DNA of 64,000 nt. It comes from Hydrogenophilus sp. (GTDB lineage: Bacteria; Pseudomonadota; Gammaproteobacteria; Burkholderiales; Rhodocyclaceae). The stretch covers positions 1 through 64,000 of the forward strand of contig JAOAEZ010000007.1 in assembly GCA_026416515.1 (NCBI GenBank), written 5' to 3'. The translations under genes were made by a program, and so were the position numbers. The notes beneath the pieces are model-generated. The model saw only the letters and a program-made list of their open reading frames with translations. It was not told where the DNA came from and ran no database searches. Position 1 is the first letter of the stretch; every line of letters begins with the position of its first letter. This document shows positions 16,390 to 25,482 of this stretch, piece after piece.

Positions 16390-17705
16390 GAGGAGGGCCT
16401 TGGTGAAGGAGGATTCAGAGGGGGAAGAGGGGAGCCTGCGGAGGAGGAGGGGTCCGCAGAGGTCCAGGTGTAGGGGAGTTGAATGAGACCGGGGGTGGGG
16501 GGAAGGGCGGGGTCGGGGGGAATGGTGAGGGTCCAGGCTTCCCGATGGTGCTCCCAGAAGAGGGTGGCAGTGGGGTCGAGGGTGTAGAGGTCAAGCCGGT
16601 AGTGACCGGGGGCGAGGAGCGAGAGGTCTAGGGTGTAGGTGTGCCGACAGAGGGGAGCAGCAGAGTGGGTGAGATGGGCGTGACTGCGACCGCTGGCGAT
16701 GAGAAAGTCGTGAGGGGTTTTGAGGGCAAAGGCGGTGCAGGGGGGTAGGGTGGGGTCGGGGAGGTGAAGGGTGAGTTCGAGACGAAGCGCACGGTCGTCC
16801 GGAGGGGGCGGGGGAAGGGGATGACCGAGAGGGGTGGGAGGGACCGCGGCAGCACACCAGGCAGCAGAGGCAGCGAGGAGACGGGGGTGGGGGTCGTGGG
16901 GAGCAGGAGAGGGAGGAGCAGTGGGAGGGGAGGAGGAGGGGCGAGAGCGCGTTTGCGCGTCGAGCCAGTCGCGATAGGCAGCGACTACGGTGGCGCTGTC
17001 GCCGATTTGTTGAATTTGACCCCCATGAAGCCAGAGGGCGCGCGGACAGAGCCGTTCGATTTGGTAGAGGGCATGGCTGACGAAGAGGAGCGTGGTTCCT
17101 TGAGCGCGAAGTTGAAGGATGCGGTTGAGACTTTTTTGCGCAAAGGCGCCGTCGCCGACCGCTAGGGCTTCGTCGATGATGAGGATGTCGGGAGCGATCG
17201 CCGTGGCAACGGCAAAGGCGAGACGGACAAACATGCCAGAGGAGTAGGTGCGAACGGGTCGGTCGATGGCGTCGCCAAGGTCGGCAAATTGAAGGATGGC
17301 AGGAAGGTGCGCGTCGATTTCCGCCGGGGTGAGACCGAGAAGGAGGGCGTTGAGACGGGCATTTTCTCGACCGGTGAATTCGGGGTTGAAGCCGGCTCCC
17401 AGTTCAAGGAGAGCGGCAATGCGGCCGTTTTTGCGTACCCGCCCAGTGGTGGGGGGAAGAGTGCCGGCGATGATTTGCAGTAGGGTCGATTTGCCTGCTC
17501 CATTTACTCCAATGATGCCCAGGGCGTCGCCAGGGGCAAGGGTGAAGTTGAGGTGACGGAGAACCCAGGTTTCCGGAGGGGGCGGGTAGAGGTGAAGCCG
17601 TTCGAGAAGCCAGTGGGCAGGGGTGGGATAGGAGCGATAGAGGCGACCGAGCTCTTCCACAACAAGGGCACCACGCGGGAGAGTGGGGTCGTCAGGAGGA
17701 AGCAT
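16386..17705 (-). CDS. wzt: ABC transporter ATPase, O-antigen/teichoic type (Wzt-like)
   Basis: 439 residues from ATG at 17705; an upstream in-frame TTG at 17729 is possible. The ATPase domain (about 15-240) has Walker A IGVNGAGKSTLL, the family-specific LLELGAGFNPEFTGREN, signature YSSGMFVRLAFA and Walker B ILIIDEALAVGD, all typical of polysaccharide exporters. From about 265 a beta-rich domain follows, joined by a Ser/Pro linker, matching the position of the Wzt C-terminal carbohydrate-binding domain that recognises the terminated O-antigen. It pairs with the permease gene just upstream, and both serve export of undecaprenyl-linked glycan to the periplasm. Confidence 0.88.
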   Translation of the reverse strand: MLPPDDPTLPRGALVVEELGRLYRSYPTPAHWLLERLHLYPPPPETWVLRHLNFTLAPGDALGIIGVNGAGKSTLLQIIAGTLPPTTGRVRKNGRIAALLELGAGFNPEFTGRENARLNALLLGLTPAEIDAHLPAILQFADLGDAIDRPVRTYSSGMFVRLAFAVATAIAPDILIIDEALAVGDGAFAQKSLNRILQLRAQGTTLLFVSHALYQIERLCPRALWLHGGQIQQIGDSATVVAAYRDWLDAQTRSRPSSSPPTAPPSPAPHDPHPRLLAASAAWCAAAVPPTPLGHPLPPPPPDDRALRLELTLHLPDPTLPPCTAFALKTPHDFLIASGRSHAHLTHSAAPLCRHTYTLDLSLLAPGHYRLDLYTLDPTATLFWEHHREAWTLTIPPDPALPPTPGLIQLPYTWTSADPSSSAGSPLPPLNPPSPRPSS

Positions 17706-17712
17706 GAGGGCG

Positions 17713-18489
17713 TTAGAGAACTTCCGCAAAACCGGGTTGAAGTCGACGAAAGAGTTTGTGGGCTAGGAGAAGGGCAAGAGAGGCGGCGAGGAGGTTGAGG
17801 AGGGTGAGTGCGGGAGAGGGAAGGTTGGGACCAAAGAGGAGTTGCCGCACCGCGTCGATGGGGATGGTGAGGGGGTTGTAGAGGAGAAGGTCCGGCCAGG
17901 GAGGGGGAAGAATGGAGCGGGGATAGAAGACGGGGGAGAGAAAGAGAAGGACAGTGGTGAGAGGGGAGATGAGTTGAGAGAGGTCGCGAAGGTAGACGCC
18001 CAGGGCGCCAAGCGACCAGTGCGCGGCGAGAGCCCAGAGGGGAAGAGGAAGGAGATAGAGGGGGAGGAGAAGGAGATGAAGGGGACGGGCGTCAGGGGTG
18101 AAGAGGGCTAGGAGGGCGGCGACGAAAAGCCCCGCGGCGAGCGGGAAGAGGGTGGCGAGGGTCGGGATAACCGCGAGGAGGGGAAGAGGAAAGGGGATGC
18201 GTTTGACGTAGTTGGGGTGCTCAAGGATGGTGTGGGGGGCAGCGGTGAGGTTTTCGGCGAGGTATTGAAAGAGAAGGTAGCCAAGGTAGAGGTGAAGGGC
18301 GGCTTCGAGAGGGGTCGCTTCCCCCCGGGGGGTCGGCCAGCGAATGTGCAGGAGGTGAATAAAGACGAGGGTGAGAAGGGCAGCCATGAGGAGAGGGAGG
18401 AGGAGAAGCCAGAAGAGGCCGAGGAGCGAGCCCCGATAGCGAGCGATGAGGCGGCGACGAACGAGAGGCCAGAGGAGGGAGAGAAGCAC
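17713..18489 (-). CDS. wzm: ABC-2 type polysaccharide exporter permease (Wzm-like)
   Basis: 258 residues from a GTG start, the usual length for Wzm. The N-terminus RRLIARYRGSLLGLFWLLLL contains the family motif RxxxxRYRxSxLGxxW. Six hydrophobic spans are visible, and the end reads PLTIPIDAVRQLLFG, also typical. It is the first gene of the cluster running down to 9459. No purine-rich binding site precedes the GTG. With Wzt it would form the inner-membrane channel for a complete lipid-linked glycan. Confidence 0.88.
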   Translation of the reverse strand: MLLSLLWPLVRRRLIARYRGSLLGLFWLLLLPLLMAALLTLVFIHLLHIRWPTPRGEATPLEAALHLYLGYLLFQYLAENLTAAPHTILEHPNYVKRIPFPLPLLAVIPTLATLFPLAAGLFVAALLALFTPDARPLHLLLLPLYLLPLPLWALAAHWSLGALGVYLRDLSQLISPLTTVLLFLSPVFYPRSILPPPWPDLLLYNPLTIPIDAVRQLLFGPNLPSPALTLLNLLAASLALLLAHKLFRRLQPGFAEVL

Positions 18490-18551
18490 CGAGTGAAAGC
18501 TGTGGAGGAGGGGAGCAGAATTATCGCAGAGGGTGAGGCGAAGGACAAGAT

Positions 18552-18573
18552 GGCCCGCCGGGGAGAACGGGCC
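18552..18573 (-). terminator. Weak hairpin downstream of the nucleotidase gene
   Basis: GGCCCG (18552-18557) pairs with CGGGCC (18568-18573) around a ten-base loop, 43 bases past the stop of the minus-strand gene at 18616. Only a loose T-containing stretch follows on the minus strand, so it is at best a weak terminator. Confidence 0.3.
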
Positions 18574-18615
18574 GAGAGGAAAGGTAGGGAGAGGGGGGAG
18601 CCCGCCGCTGAGAGG

Positions 18616-21600
18616 TTAGAGGAAGAGGTCGTAGGGGGCTGTCCCGTGCTTGAGAAGGATGATTCCAGGGATCGTTTCGGTGGCGACGGCTACCCAGCCG
18701 TTGGCGGCAATGACCCCTTCAGGGGAGGAGAGACCGGTGGGGGCAAGGGAGATGAGGTCGATAAGACGGGGCGCCGTGGGTTGCGAGAGGTCAAAGAGGG
18801 CGAGGGCGTTGGCGCGCTCAAGCCCGACATAGAGGTAGGGGGTGCCACCAACCATGGCGAGGGCGAGATTTTCAGGTTCGACGCCTTTGTCGTCGGAGCG
18901 CCGGTCGTCGTAGAGACCCCGAAGGATGGCAGCACGGTCGAGGAGATCCCCAGAGTCATAGAGGATGTGCCCCGCGGTGTCGAGGATGGCGATGGAGCGG
19001 GCACCAAAGGAGACGATTTGATCGAGACGACCGTCTCCATTGGGGTCGCTGAGGTCGCGGATGACTTTGAGCCGCCCAAGGGGACCATTGCGGGCAAGCG
19101 CGGCGTCGGTAGAGAGCCCCGGGACCGGAGCAGCAGGGAGGGTAGAGGCGGTAAATTGGGTGAGACGGGGTTCGTCAGAGTACCAGGCGCCTTCAGAAGC
19201 GCCCGTCGGCATGGGGGCAATCGCGGGGTCAGGACGGAGACGACTGTCGCCTTCGTTGGCTACGATGAGGTAGGTTTGACCACCCTGGTTGAGGGCGACT
19301 ATGCCATCGGGCATGCGCAGTTGCCAGAGGTCGCGAGTTCCAGGCCGAATGCCGCCGTCTTCGTCAGAGGTGTCGAGGGCGAGGGGACGAAAGACGATTT
19401 CGGCGATGAGATTGGCGGGCCGATTCGCGACGGCGGTGAAGTCGTTGTCATAGATGACGGCAAGGGTTCCGTCGGGCCGAAGGGCTAGCCCTTCGGGTTT
19501 GTCGAATTGCCCACCGAGACCGGGGAGGGAGGCGAGGTGTAGGAGGAGTTGGGGTTGAGCGACGGTGACGCCGCGTTGGGCGAGGAGGTCGATGAGGTTG
19601 GATCCAGCATAGTCTTCAGGGCGCGCAAGACCGAGGAGTTGAGACCAGCTTTTGCCGTGACGACCAAGGGTATAGTCGAGGGTGTCGGTGGCGAGACGAA
19701 GGTCGATGGCGTAGATCTCTTGGTGCGCATCGGGGGCAGCAGTGGAGTCGCGCTCGATGTAGTAGAGACGCTTGGTGGTGGGGTCATAGACGGCGTCGCC
19801 AATTTTGTCTTGCGCAGGGGGACGGTGGAGAGGGAGGAGATATTCGTGCTGCGGTTGCCCCGTGGCAGGGTCTATGGCGAGAATGCGAGTGATCTCTTGG
19901 TTCTTGGCCCCTCGAAGAGGGCTTTGAACAAAGGCATAGAGAAGCCCACGGTCGCTGTCATAGGCAAGAGCTTCAAAACCGCGGTTATTGGCGATTTGGA
20001 GGTAGACGGCAGGGAGCGTTTCTAGGGTCATAGAGGGAGAGTCGGGGTAGATGTGGGTGGAGCGAGCTTGAGCGAGTTCGGCTTGAAAGCCTTGCGGGAC
20101 ATAGCGCCGAAGCAGTTGCCCCGTGGCGGCGTCAAAGAGGGCGATCTGCGGACCATATTCGTCGGCGATGAGGAAGAGGGGACGACCGCCATTGAGCGTG
20201 GGATGAGTGAGGGAGACGATGGCTTCAGGGTCGAGACCAAAGGGATCACGCCCGGTGGGGGCGTATTGATTGTGGCCTTGCGGGGTACGACCGGTGAGGG
20301 CAACGGCGTCGTCATTGCGGAGTACGGCAGGAAGCCCCGTGGCGTAGCGGTAGTTTCCTGATCCGTCAGGGACCCGGAGGTAGATGGTTTCAAGACGGAG
20401 TACTTGGTCGTCGGTGAGGGCGAGCCGGTGTACAGCAGGGGTGAAGGCGGGGTCGTCGAAGATCTTTTTCCCACGATGGGGGTCGTCAGGACGGTCGCCA
20501 GGACGATCGCCTACCGCGGCGGCTTGAGGACCGCGGTCGGTGATGGCCCAGTAGGTGGGACGGGAGCGGCCACCTATGGAGATTTCCCCCGCCCAGAAGA
20601 GACCAGAGAGACCACCCGCAATGACTTCGCCCGGGTCGATTTGCCCGTCTCCGTCAGGGTCAGGACGGGTACCGGGGTAGGGGAGTTCAAAGGGTAACGC
20701 CCGGAGGAGTTGGGGGGCAGCTTTGAGAGACCATTGAGCGCCAAGGCCCCAGTGAGCGATGATTTTTTTGGCGGCGAGGTCGAGGACGAGGATGCCGTTG
20801 TTTTCTTGAAGGGTGACATAGGCACGATCGCCGTGGATGATGACCGATTCGGGTTCGGCATCTTGAGCGAAACGGTTGCCGAGGATGCCGTCCCAGCGGT
20901 CGTCGGCCGAGATGCGCCAGCCGCGCGCTTGAAGGGCGATCTCTTGCCCGTTAAAGGCGTCAAGGGAGAGGGTGGTGACGGTGGAGCGGGCAGGGTCGGA
21001 GAGGTTGACGTCGATGATGGAGACGGAGCCGAGAGGGTCGCGCGCGTTGCTGGGGAAGGGAGAACCGATGTATTGGTTCGGTTCCCCTTCGTTGGCGGTG
21101 ACGATGAGGCGACCGTCGGGGGAGATGGCGATCGAGTCGGGTTGAACGCCAACGGTGAAGTCGGCGAGGTGGTGGAGCTGCCCATCGGCAGCAATGCGGT
21201 AGAGTTGAACTTTGCCGTTGGTTTGAGCGACGACGTTGGGGAGAGGGGTTTCGTGTTGTTCTACCGCAACCGCGAGGAGACGCGCGGCAGGAGAGAGCGC
21301 TACGCTGTTGGCCGGACCGGCGAGGGGGATGGTGTTGAGAAGCCGCGGTTGAGCAGGGTCCGCAAGGTCGACGAGGTAGAGGAGATTGGTCCCGCCGACG
21401 GTGTAGAGTTTGCGGCTTTCAGGGTCATAGGCGAGGATTTCAGCAGCAGGAAGAGGAAGCGCACTGACGATGGTGAGTTTGCCCGCTGCGAGAACGGCTT
21501 CCGGCCGGTGTTGGAGGTTTTGAATCCGGAGGTCTTGGTCGACAGAGGTTTCCGGTTGAGCGTAGGCTTTACTCGGAGTAGGATGAGCAGCCCGGAGGTA

Positions 21601-23514
21601 GTCAAAGAGGGCTTTTTGTTCGGAGATGGGGGTGAGGTGGGGAAGGTTGAGGTCAGCAGGGGTAACACGAGTGAGGTCTAGCACGGGGGGAATAGGGGGA
21701 GTGAGGGTGGGTTGCCCCGTTTGGGTGGAGACGATGAGACGGATGGAGTCGGCGAAGTTTTTGAGGGGATAGCCGTCCCCACCGTTGGCGAGAAAGTCAA
21801 GGGTGACTACCCCAACGGGGGTGGAGGGGGAGAGCAACGGACGTCCGTCGTCATAGAGGTTGATCCAGACGCCGTCGCTGCGTTCGATGGCTATGTCGCG
21901 GATGCGATTGCCCGCAGGGGCGTTTGGGTCCCAGGAGAAGCGAAGCCCACCGACTTGCGGAAAACGACCTTGACCAGTTCCTTGGGCGACGCCGTGTTCA
22001 AGGGTTTGTTTGAGTTCGTCTAGGGTGAGTTCGAGGAGGATGAGACGGTTGTTGAAGCGAAGGACATTTTCGATGTCGAGTTGGGTGATCGCACCGTTGC
22101 CAGGAGGAGATTTTTGCGTGGTGCCGGTGGCGTAGTTGGTGGCAATTTCACCAATGGGGGCGCGAATTCCGCCGCCATTTTTGAGAGAGAAGAGAAGCAC
22201 CGGGGGGGTACCGGCAGCGTTGAGAAGGGCGTTGCGAGCAAGCCAGAGGTTGGCGTCAGCGGTGAGGTTGCCGAGGTTGGTCTCTTGAGCACGGACTTGG
22301 GCGCGGTCGCCTTCCAGATAGACGGCGGTGTAGCCAGCAATTTGCGCGGTTTTGGCAGCGAGTTCGTTTTGAACCGCCGTCGTGATTTGACGAACCGCCC
22401 AGCCACGCGTTCCTTCGGCAAAGGCGACTTGGTCAACCCGGTCGAGGGGAATGCCCCAGTAAAGGGCGACATTTTGAGGGGTGGCGGCGATCGCCCCTTG
22501 TTGAGCTATGCGGGCAGAAAGGGTGTCGGTGAGAATCCGCCCCGAGACGTCGAAGTCGACGAGGAGTCGACCAAGATAGGTGTATTCGTTGTCGGTGCTG
22601 ACGATGAGCGTGGGGTTTTGCTCGGCGTCGCGTTCGAGAATGGGATAGGGACGTTGAAATTGGGGAGGGTGACCAGGAAATTCGACGGGACGGTCGTCAG
22701 CATCGCCCATGCGGGTGTGACTGCCAGCCGCGACGATGATGTCTACGCCTTTGAGACGACGGGCGAGCTGGATTTCGAGGTCGATGAGTTGAAGGTGGGA
22801 GAGGAGGATGATTTTGTTAATGCCTTGGCGGAGGAGGTCGTCGACGGCGGATTGGAGAATGGCGGCGAGTTCGTCCATGCGGTTGGGGTCGGTCATCGGT
22901 TTGGGAAGGGTACCGGTGGGGGAGGAGATGCGCGGAAGGAGAGGAGTGGTGAGACCCACAAGACCGACGCGGTCGGCACCGATGTCGATGATGGCGTTGG
23001 GGACGATTTTGCCAGCAAGGGTGGAGGCGCGCTCGAGCCCCGGAAGGGAGATGGTGTCGATGTAGAGAGGACGAAGGGCTACGTCGTTGCTGAAGTCGAG
23101 GTTGGCGGTGAGGTAGGGCCAGGTGGCCCCCCGCCAATTGCCACTGCCGGCAAAGGCGTCGCGGAGAACGCTGCTGCCCCAGTCAAATTCGTGATTGCCA
23201 AGCGCAGAGGCTTGAACGCCAATGGCGTTGTGAATGGCAATGTCGGCGGCAAAAGGGGGAAGTACTGCCCCAGGGGAGGGGGTGAGTTGCTGGGGTTGAA
23301 CGCGAGCTATCGCGGCAAGGGTGGAGGGGGTAAGGGCGGCAGCGGCGAAGGGACCAGGGATGTAGTTGTCGCCGCCCGCAATGGTGAGGGTGTTGGGGTG
23401 AAGGTCTTCAAGTCGGTCGACGAGGGCAGCCAGATAGGGGGCAGTGGTGGGGGCAAGAAGCCCCGCTTCGGCGTCAGAGAAGTGAAGGAGTTGAAGTGTG
23501 AAGGCGACCGACAT
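18616..23514 (-). CDS. Giant 5'-nucleotidase / choice-of-anchor I / phytase-like protein
   Basis: 1632 residues from ATG at 23514 with GAGGGG upstream. Residues about 7-345 are a UshA-type metallophosphatase: LLHFSDAEAG, GGDNYIPGPF, GNHEFDWG, LSHLQ and AAGSHTRM, the ligand set of the family (this SD-x-E version is usual in its fused subfamily). About 365-600 is the nucleotidase substrate domain (ETNLGNLTADA, FLANGGDGY). From about 680 a choice-of-anchor I beta-propeller begins (GVQPDSIAISPDGR, TANEGEPN), interrupted at about 960-1400 by an esterase-like phytase domain (YWAITDRGPQ, NRGFEALAYD). No signal peptide is visible. It would scavenge phosphate outside the cell if exported, presumably by a non-Sec route; that is inference. 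Confidence 0.82.
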   Translation of the reverse strand: MSVAFTLQLLHFSDAEAGLLAPTTAPYLAALVDRLEDLHPNTLTIAGGDNYIPGPFAAAALTPSTLAAIARVQPQQLTPSPGAVLPPFAADIAIHNAIGVQASALGNHEFDWGSSVLRDAFAGSGNWRGATWPYLTANLDFSNDVALRPLYIDTISLPGLERASTLAGKIVPNAIIDIGADRVGLVGLTTPLLPRISSPTGTLPKPMTDPNRMDELAAILQSAVDDLLRQGINKIILLSHLQLIDLEIQLARRLKGVDIIVAAGSHTRMGDADDRPVEFPGHPPQFQRPYPILERDAEQNPTLIVSTDNEYTYLGRLLVDFDVSGRILTDTLSARIAQQGAIAATPQNVALYWGIPLDRVDQVAFAEGTRGWAVRQITTAVQNELAAKTAQIAGYTAVYLEGDRAQVRAQETNLGNLTADANLWLARNALLNAAGTPPVLLFSLKNGGGIRAPIGEIATNYATGTTQKSPPGNGAITQLDIENVLRFNNRLILLELTLDELKQTLEHGVAQGTGQGRFPQVGGLRFSWDPNAPAGNRIRDIAIERSDGVWINLYDDGRPLLSPSTPVGVVTLDFLANGGDGYPLKNFADSIRLIVSTQTGQPTLTPPIPPVLDLTRVTPADLNLPHLTPISEQKALFDYLRAAHPTPSKAYAQPETSVDQDLRIQNLQHRPEAVLAAGKLTIVSALPLPAAEILAYDPESRKLYTVGGTNLLYLVDLADPAQPRLLNTIPLAGPANSVALSPAARLLAVAVEQHETPLPNVVAQTNGKVQLYRIAADGQLHHLADFTVGVQPDSIAISPDGRLIVTANEGEPNQYIGSPFPSNARDPLGSVSIIDVNLSDPARSTVTTLSLDAFNGQEIALQARGWRISADDRWDGILGNRFAQDAEPESVIIHGDRAYVTLQENNGILVLDLAAKKIIAHWGLGAQWSLKAAPQLLRALPFELPYPGTRPDPDGDGQIDPGEVIAGGLSGLFWAGEISIGGRSRPTYWAITDRGPQAAAVGDRPGDRPDDPHRGKKIFDDPAFTPAVHRLALTDDQVLRLETIYLRVPDGSGNYRYATGLPAVLRNDDAVALTGRTPQGHNQYAPTGRDPFGLDPEAIVSLTHPTLNGGRPLFLIADEYGPQIALFDAATGQLLRRYVPQGFQAELAQARSTHIYPDSPSMTLETLPAVYLQIANNRGFEALAYDSDRGLLYAFVQSPLRGAKNQEITRILAIDPATGQPQHEYLLPLHRPPAQDKIGDAVYDPTTKRLYYIERDSTAAPDAHQEIYAIDLRLATDTLDYTLGRHGKSWSQLLGLARPEDYAGSNLIDLLAQRGVTVAQPQLLLHLASLPGLGGQFDKPEGLALRPDGTLAVIYDNDFTAVANRPANLIAEIVFRPLALDTSDEDGGIRPGTRDLWQLRMPDGIVALNQGGQTYLIVANEGDSRLRPDPAIAPMPTGASEGAWYSDEPRLTQFTASTLPAAPVPGLSTDAALARNGPLGRLKVIRDLSDPNGDGRLDQIVSFGARSIAILDTAGHILYDSGDLLDRAAILRGLYDDRRSDDKGVEPENLALAMVGGTPYLYVGLERANALALFDLSQPTAPRLIDLISLAPTGLSSPEGVIAANGWVAVATETIPGIILLKHGTAPYDLFL

Positions 23515-23588
23515 CGTTATCCCCTCGAGGTATGGGCGATGCGGTCGATTGTAGGGGGAGAGTGTGACGGTTTGATGACGGAGGGGGA

Positions 23589-23876
23589 TCAGGGGGCGGT
23601 GGGTTCAGCCGGGGGGGGTTGTTCCGGACAGTGAGAGGGGGGAACGGCCGGGCGATACCCAGAGGGAAGGTGGGGGCAGGGGTGAGCGGTAGGGTCATAG
23701 TAGTAGGGAGGGGTGGGAAGACGGGCGGCGGCCCATTGGGCGAGGAGGTCGGGGTCTTGCGGCCGATCCCACCAGAGGGCACGCCCCGCACGGATCGCGG
23801 CTTCGAGGTGGGGGTGATCGCGACGGTATTGGTCGAGAAATTGGGTGAGTTCCGAGACGTAGTCGCTTTGCTTCAT
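23589..23876 (-). CDS. DUF3460 family protein
   Basis: 95 residues overlapping the end of cysS by four bases. The N-terminal 55 residues (YVSELTQFLDQYRRDHPHLE, then GRALWWDRP) fit DUF3460, a short soluble family found mainly in betaproteobacteria and often beside cysS. The last 30 residues are Pro/His-rich and not conserved. No function is known. It is expressed with cysS by overlap. Confidence 0.75.
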   Translation of the reverse strand: MKQSDYVSELTQFLDQYRRDHPHLEAAIRAGRALWWDRPQDPDLLAQWAAARLPTPPYYYDPTAHPCPHLPSGYRPAVPPSHCPEQPPPAEPTAP

Positions 23877-25447
23877 GAGGGTTCTCCAGCAGTGGGGGGA
23901 AGACGCCGCCAGCGGGTGCCAGAGGGGGTGTCTTCAAGGATGATCCCGTGGCGTTGAAGGTGCGCGCGAATGGCGTCGGCTTCGTCCCAGCGACGTTGCG
24001 CACGGGCTTGGGTACGTTCGGCGAGGAGGGCTTCGATCTCAGCGTCGGTGAGAGGGGTTTCGCGGAGGGGGAGGGGGTCGCGCCGCCAGGTTTCTAGACC
24101 GGTGTAGAGGAGCCCAAGGAGCTCGGCAGCAGCAAGGAGGGCCGTTTTGCGCTCGGGGGTCGGGTGTTGACGGAGTTGAGCAGCGAGTTGGTGAAGGTGG
24201 GCGAGGGCCGCAGGGGTGTTGAGGTCGTCAACAAGGGCTTCGAGAAAGGGCCGCGGGGCGCCAAGACCAAGCGGGGGAAGGGGGGAGGGAAGGGGTTGCG
24301 CCACAAGGAGGGCGCGGTAGAGGGGATGAGGACCGTGGAGGGGGTCGTGGGGGGTGTAGAGAGGGCCGTGGGTGCGGGTGAGGTGGTCGATTTGTTCCGG
24401 GGCGAGGGCAACCGCTTGCCCCCAGGTGGGGAGGTGAACAGGGGCTGGAGGGAGGGAGGCGGTTTCTTGAAGGAGGGTGTAGAGACGATCTAGAGCACGG
24501 GTGGCTTGAGGGAGGGTCTCTGAGGAGAATTCGAGGGGCTTGCGATAGTGGGCGGTGAGGAGGGCATAGCGGAGGGATTCAGAGGGATGGGTTTGAAGGA
24601 GTTCCCGAACGGTGCGCGTGTTGCCCAGCGATTTGGACATCTTTTCGCCGGCGAGGGTGAGATAGCCGTTGTGAAGCCACCAGCGAGCGTAGGTGGAGAG
24701 ACCCGTGGCACAGCAGCCTTGGGCGATTTCGTTTTCGTGGTGGGGAAAGATGAGGTCGCTGCCACCGCCGTGGATGTCGATGGGAAGTCCGAGATGGGTG
24801 TGGATCATGGCGGTGCATTCGATGTGCCAGCCCGGACGACCACGCCCCCAGGGGGAGTCCCAGCCCGGGAGTTCAGGGGAGGAGGGTTTCCAGAGAATGA
24901 AGTCGGCAGGGTCTTTTTTGAAGGGAGCAACTTCTACACGAGCGCCGGCGATCTGTTCGTCGCGCGTGCGATGGGAGAGGAGCCCATAGGCAGGGTAGGA
25001 GGGGACGTGAAAGAGGATGTGCCCTTCGGCGGCGTAGGCGTGACCGCGGTCGAGGAGTTGTTGGATGAGATGAATGATGGGGGTAATGTGGTCGGTGGCG
25101 TAGGGTTCGATGTCCGGGGGGAGGGTGTTGAGACGGGCGATGTCTTCGTGATAGGCGTCGGCGTAGCGTTGCGCGAGCTGACGAATGGGAACGCCTTCGG
25201 CGGCGGCAGCAGCGTTGATTTTGTCGTCGATGTCGGTGATGTTGCGGGCATAGAGGAGCCGCGGGTAGAGAAGCCGAAGGAGACGAGCTAGGGTGTCAAA
25301 GAGGACCGCCGGACGAGCGTTGCCGATGTGGATGTAGTTATAGACGGTGGGGCCGCAGACGTAGAGGGTGACCCGCTGCGGGTCAAGGGGGGTAAAGGGT
25401 TCGATTCGGCTACGATAGGTGTCATAGAGGGTGAGTTGAAGGGACAT
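23873..25447 (-). CDS. cysS: Cysteinyl-tRNA synthetase
   Basis: 524 residues, longer than the 461 of E. coli. It charges tRNA-Cys with cysteine using ATP in the cytoplasm. Class I signatures are present: VCGPTVYNYIHIGNARP (zinc-ligand Cys and HIGH-like HIGN) at about 30-46, GWHIECTAM with the second zinc Cys at about 211, and EKMSKSLGN at about 267. The anticodon-binding C-terminus ends WRRLPPTAG. Extra length lies mainly in a Pro/Leu-rich stretch around 345-400. No Shine-Dalgarno sequence precedes the ATG. It overlaps DUF3460 downstream. Confidence 0.97.
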   Translation of the reverse strand: MSLQLTLYDTYRSRIEPFTPLDPQRVTLYVCGPTVYNYIHIGNARPAVLFDTLARLLRLLYPRLLYARNITDIDDKINAAAAAEGVPIRQLAQRYADAYHEDIARLNTLPPDIEPYATDHITPIIHLIQQLLDRGHAYAAEGHILFHVPSYPAYGLLSHRTRDEQIAGARVEVAPFKKDPADFILWKPSSPELPGWDSPWGRGRPGWHIECTAMIHTHLGLPIDIHGGGSDLIFPHHENEIAQGCCATGLSTYARWWLHNGYLTLAGEKMSKSLGNTRTVRELLQTHPSESLRYALLTAHYRKPLEFSSETLPQATRALDRLYTLLQETASLPPAPVHLPTWGQAVALAPEQIDHLTRTHGPLYTPHDPLHGPHPLYRALLVAQPLPSPLPPLGLGAPRPFLEALVDDLNTPAALAHLHQLAAQLRQHPTPERKTALLAAAELLGLLYTGLETWRRDPLPLRETPLTDAEIEALLAERTQARAQRRWDEADAIRAHLQRHGIILEDTPSGTRWRRLPPTAGEPS

Positions 25448-25482
25448 TCGTGGGCTAGGGGAGGGTTGGGCGGGGAGCGGAT

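Noticed and set aside
22081..23634. Long plus-strand open frame opposite the giant nucleotidase gene, and similar frames at 12859-14106, 15331-16473, 18217-19488 and 32155-33561.
   Set aside because: They are Gly/Val/Glu-rich with no recognisable motif and lie antisense to well-supported genes. They arise because C/T-rich coding strands leave few stop codons on the opposite G/A-rich strand.
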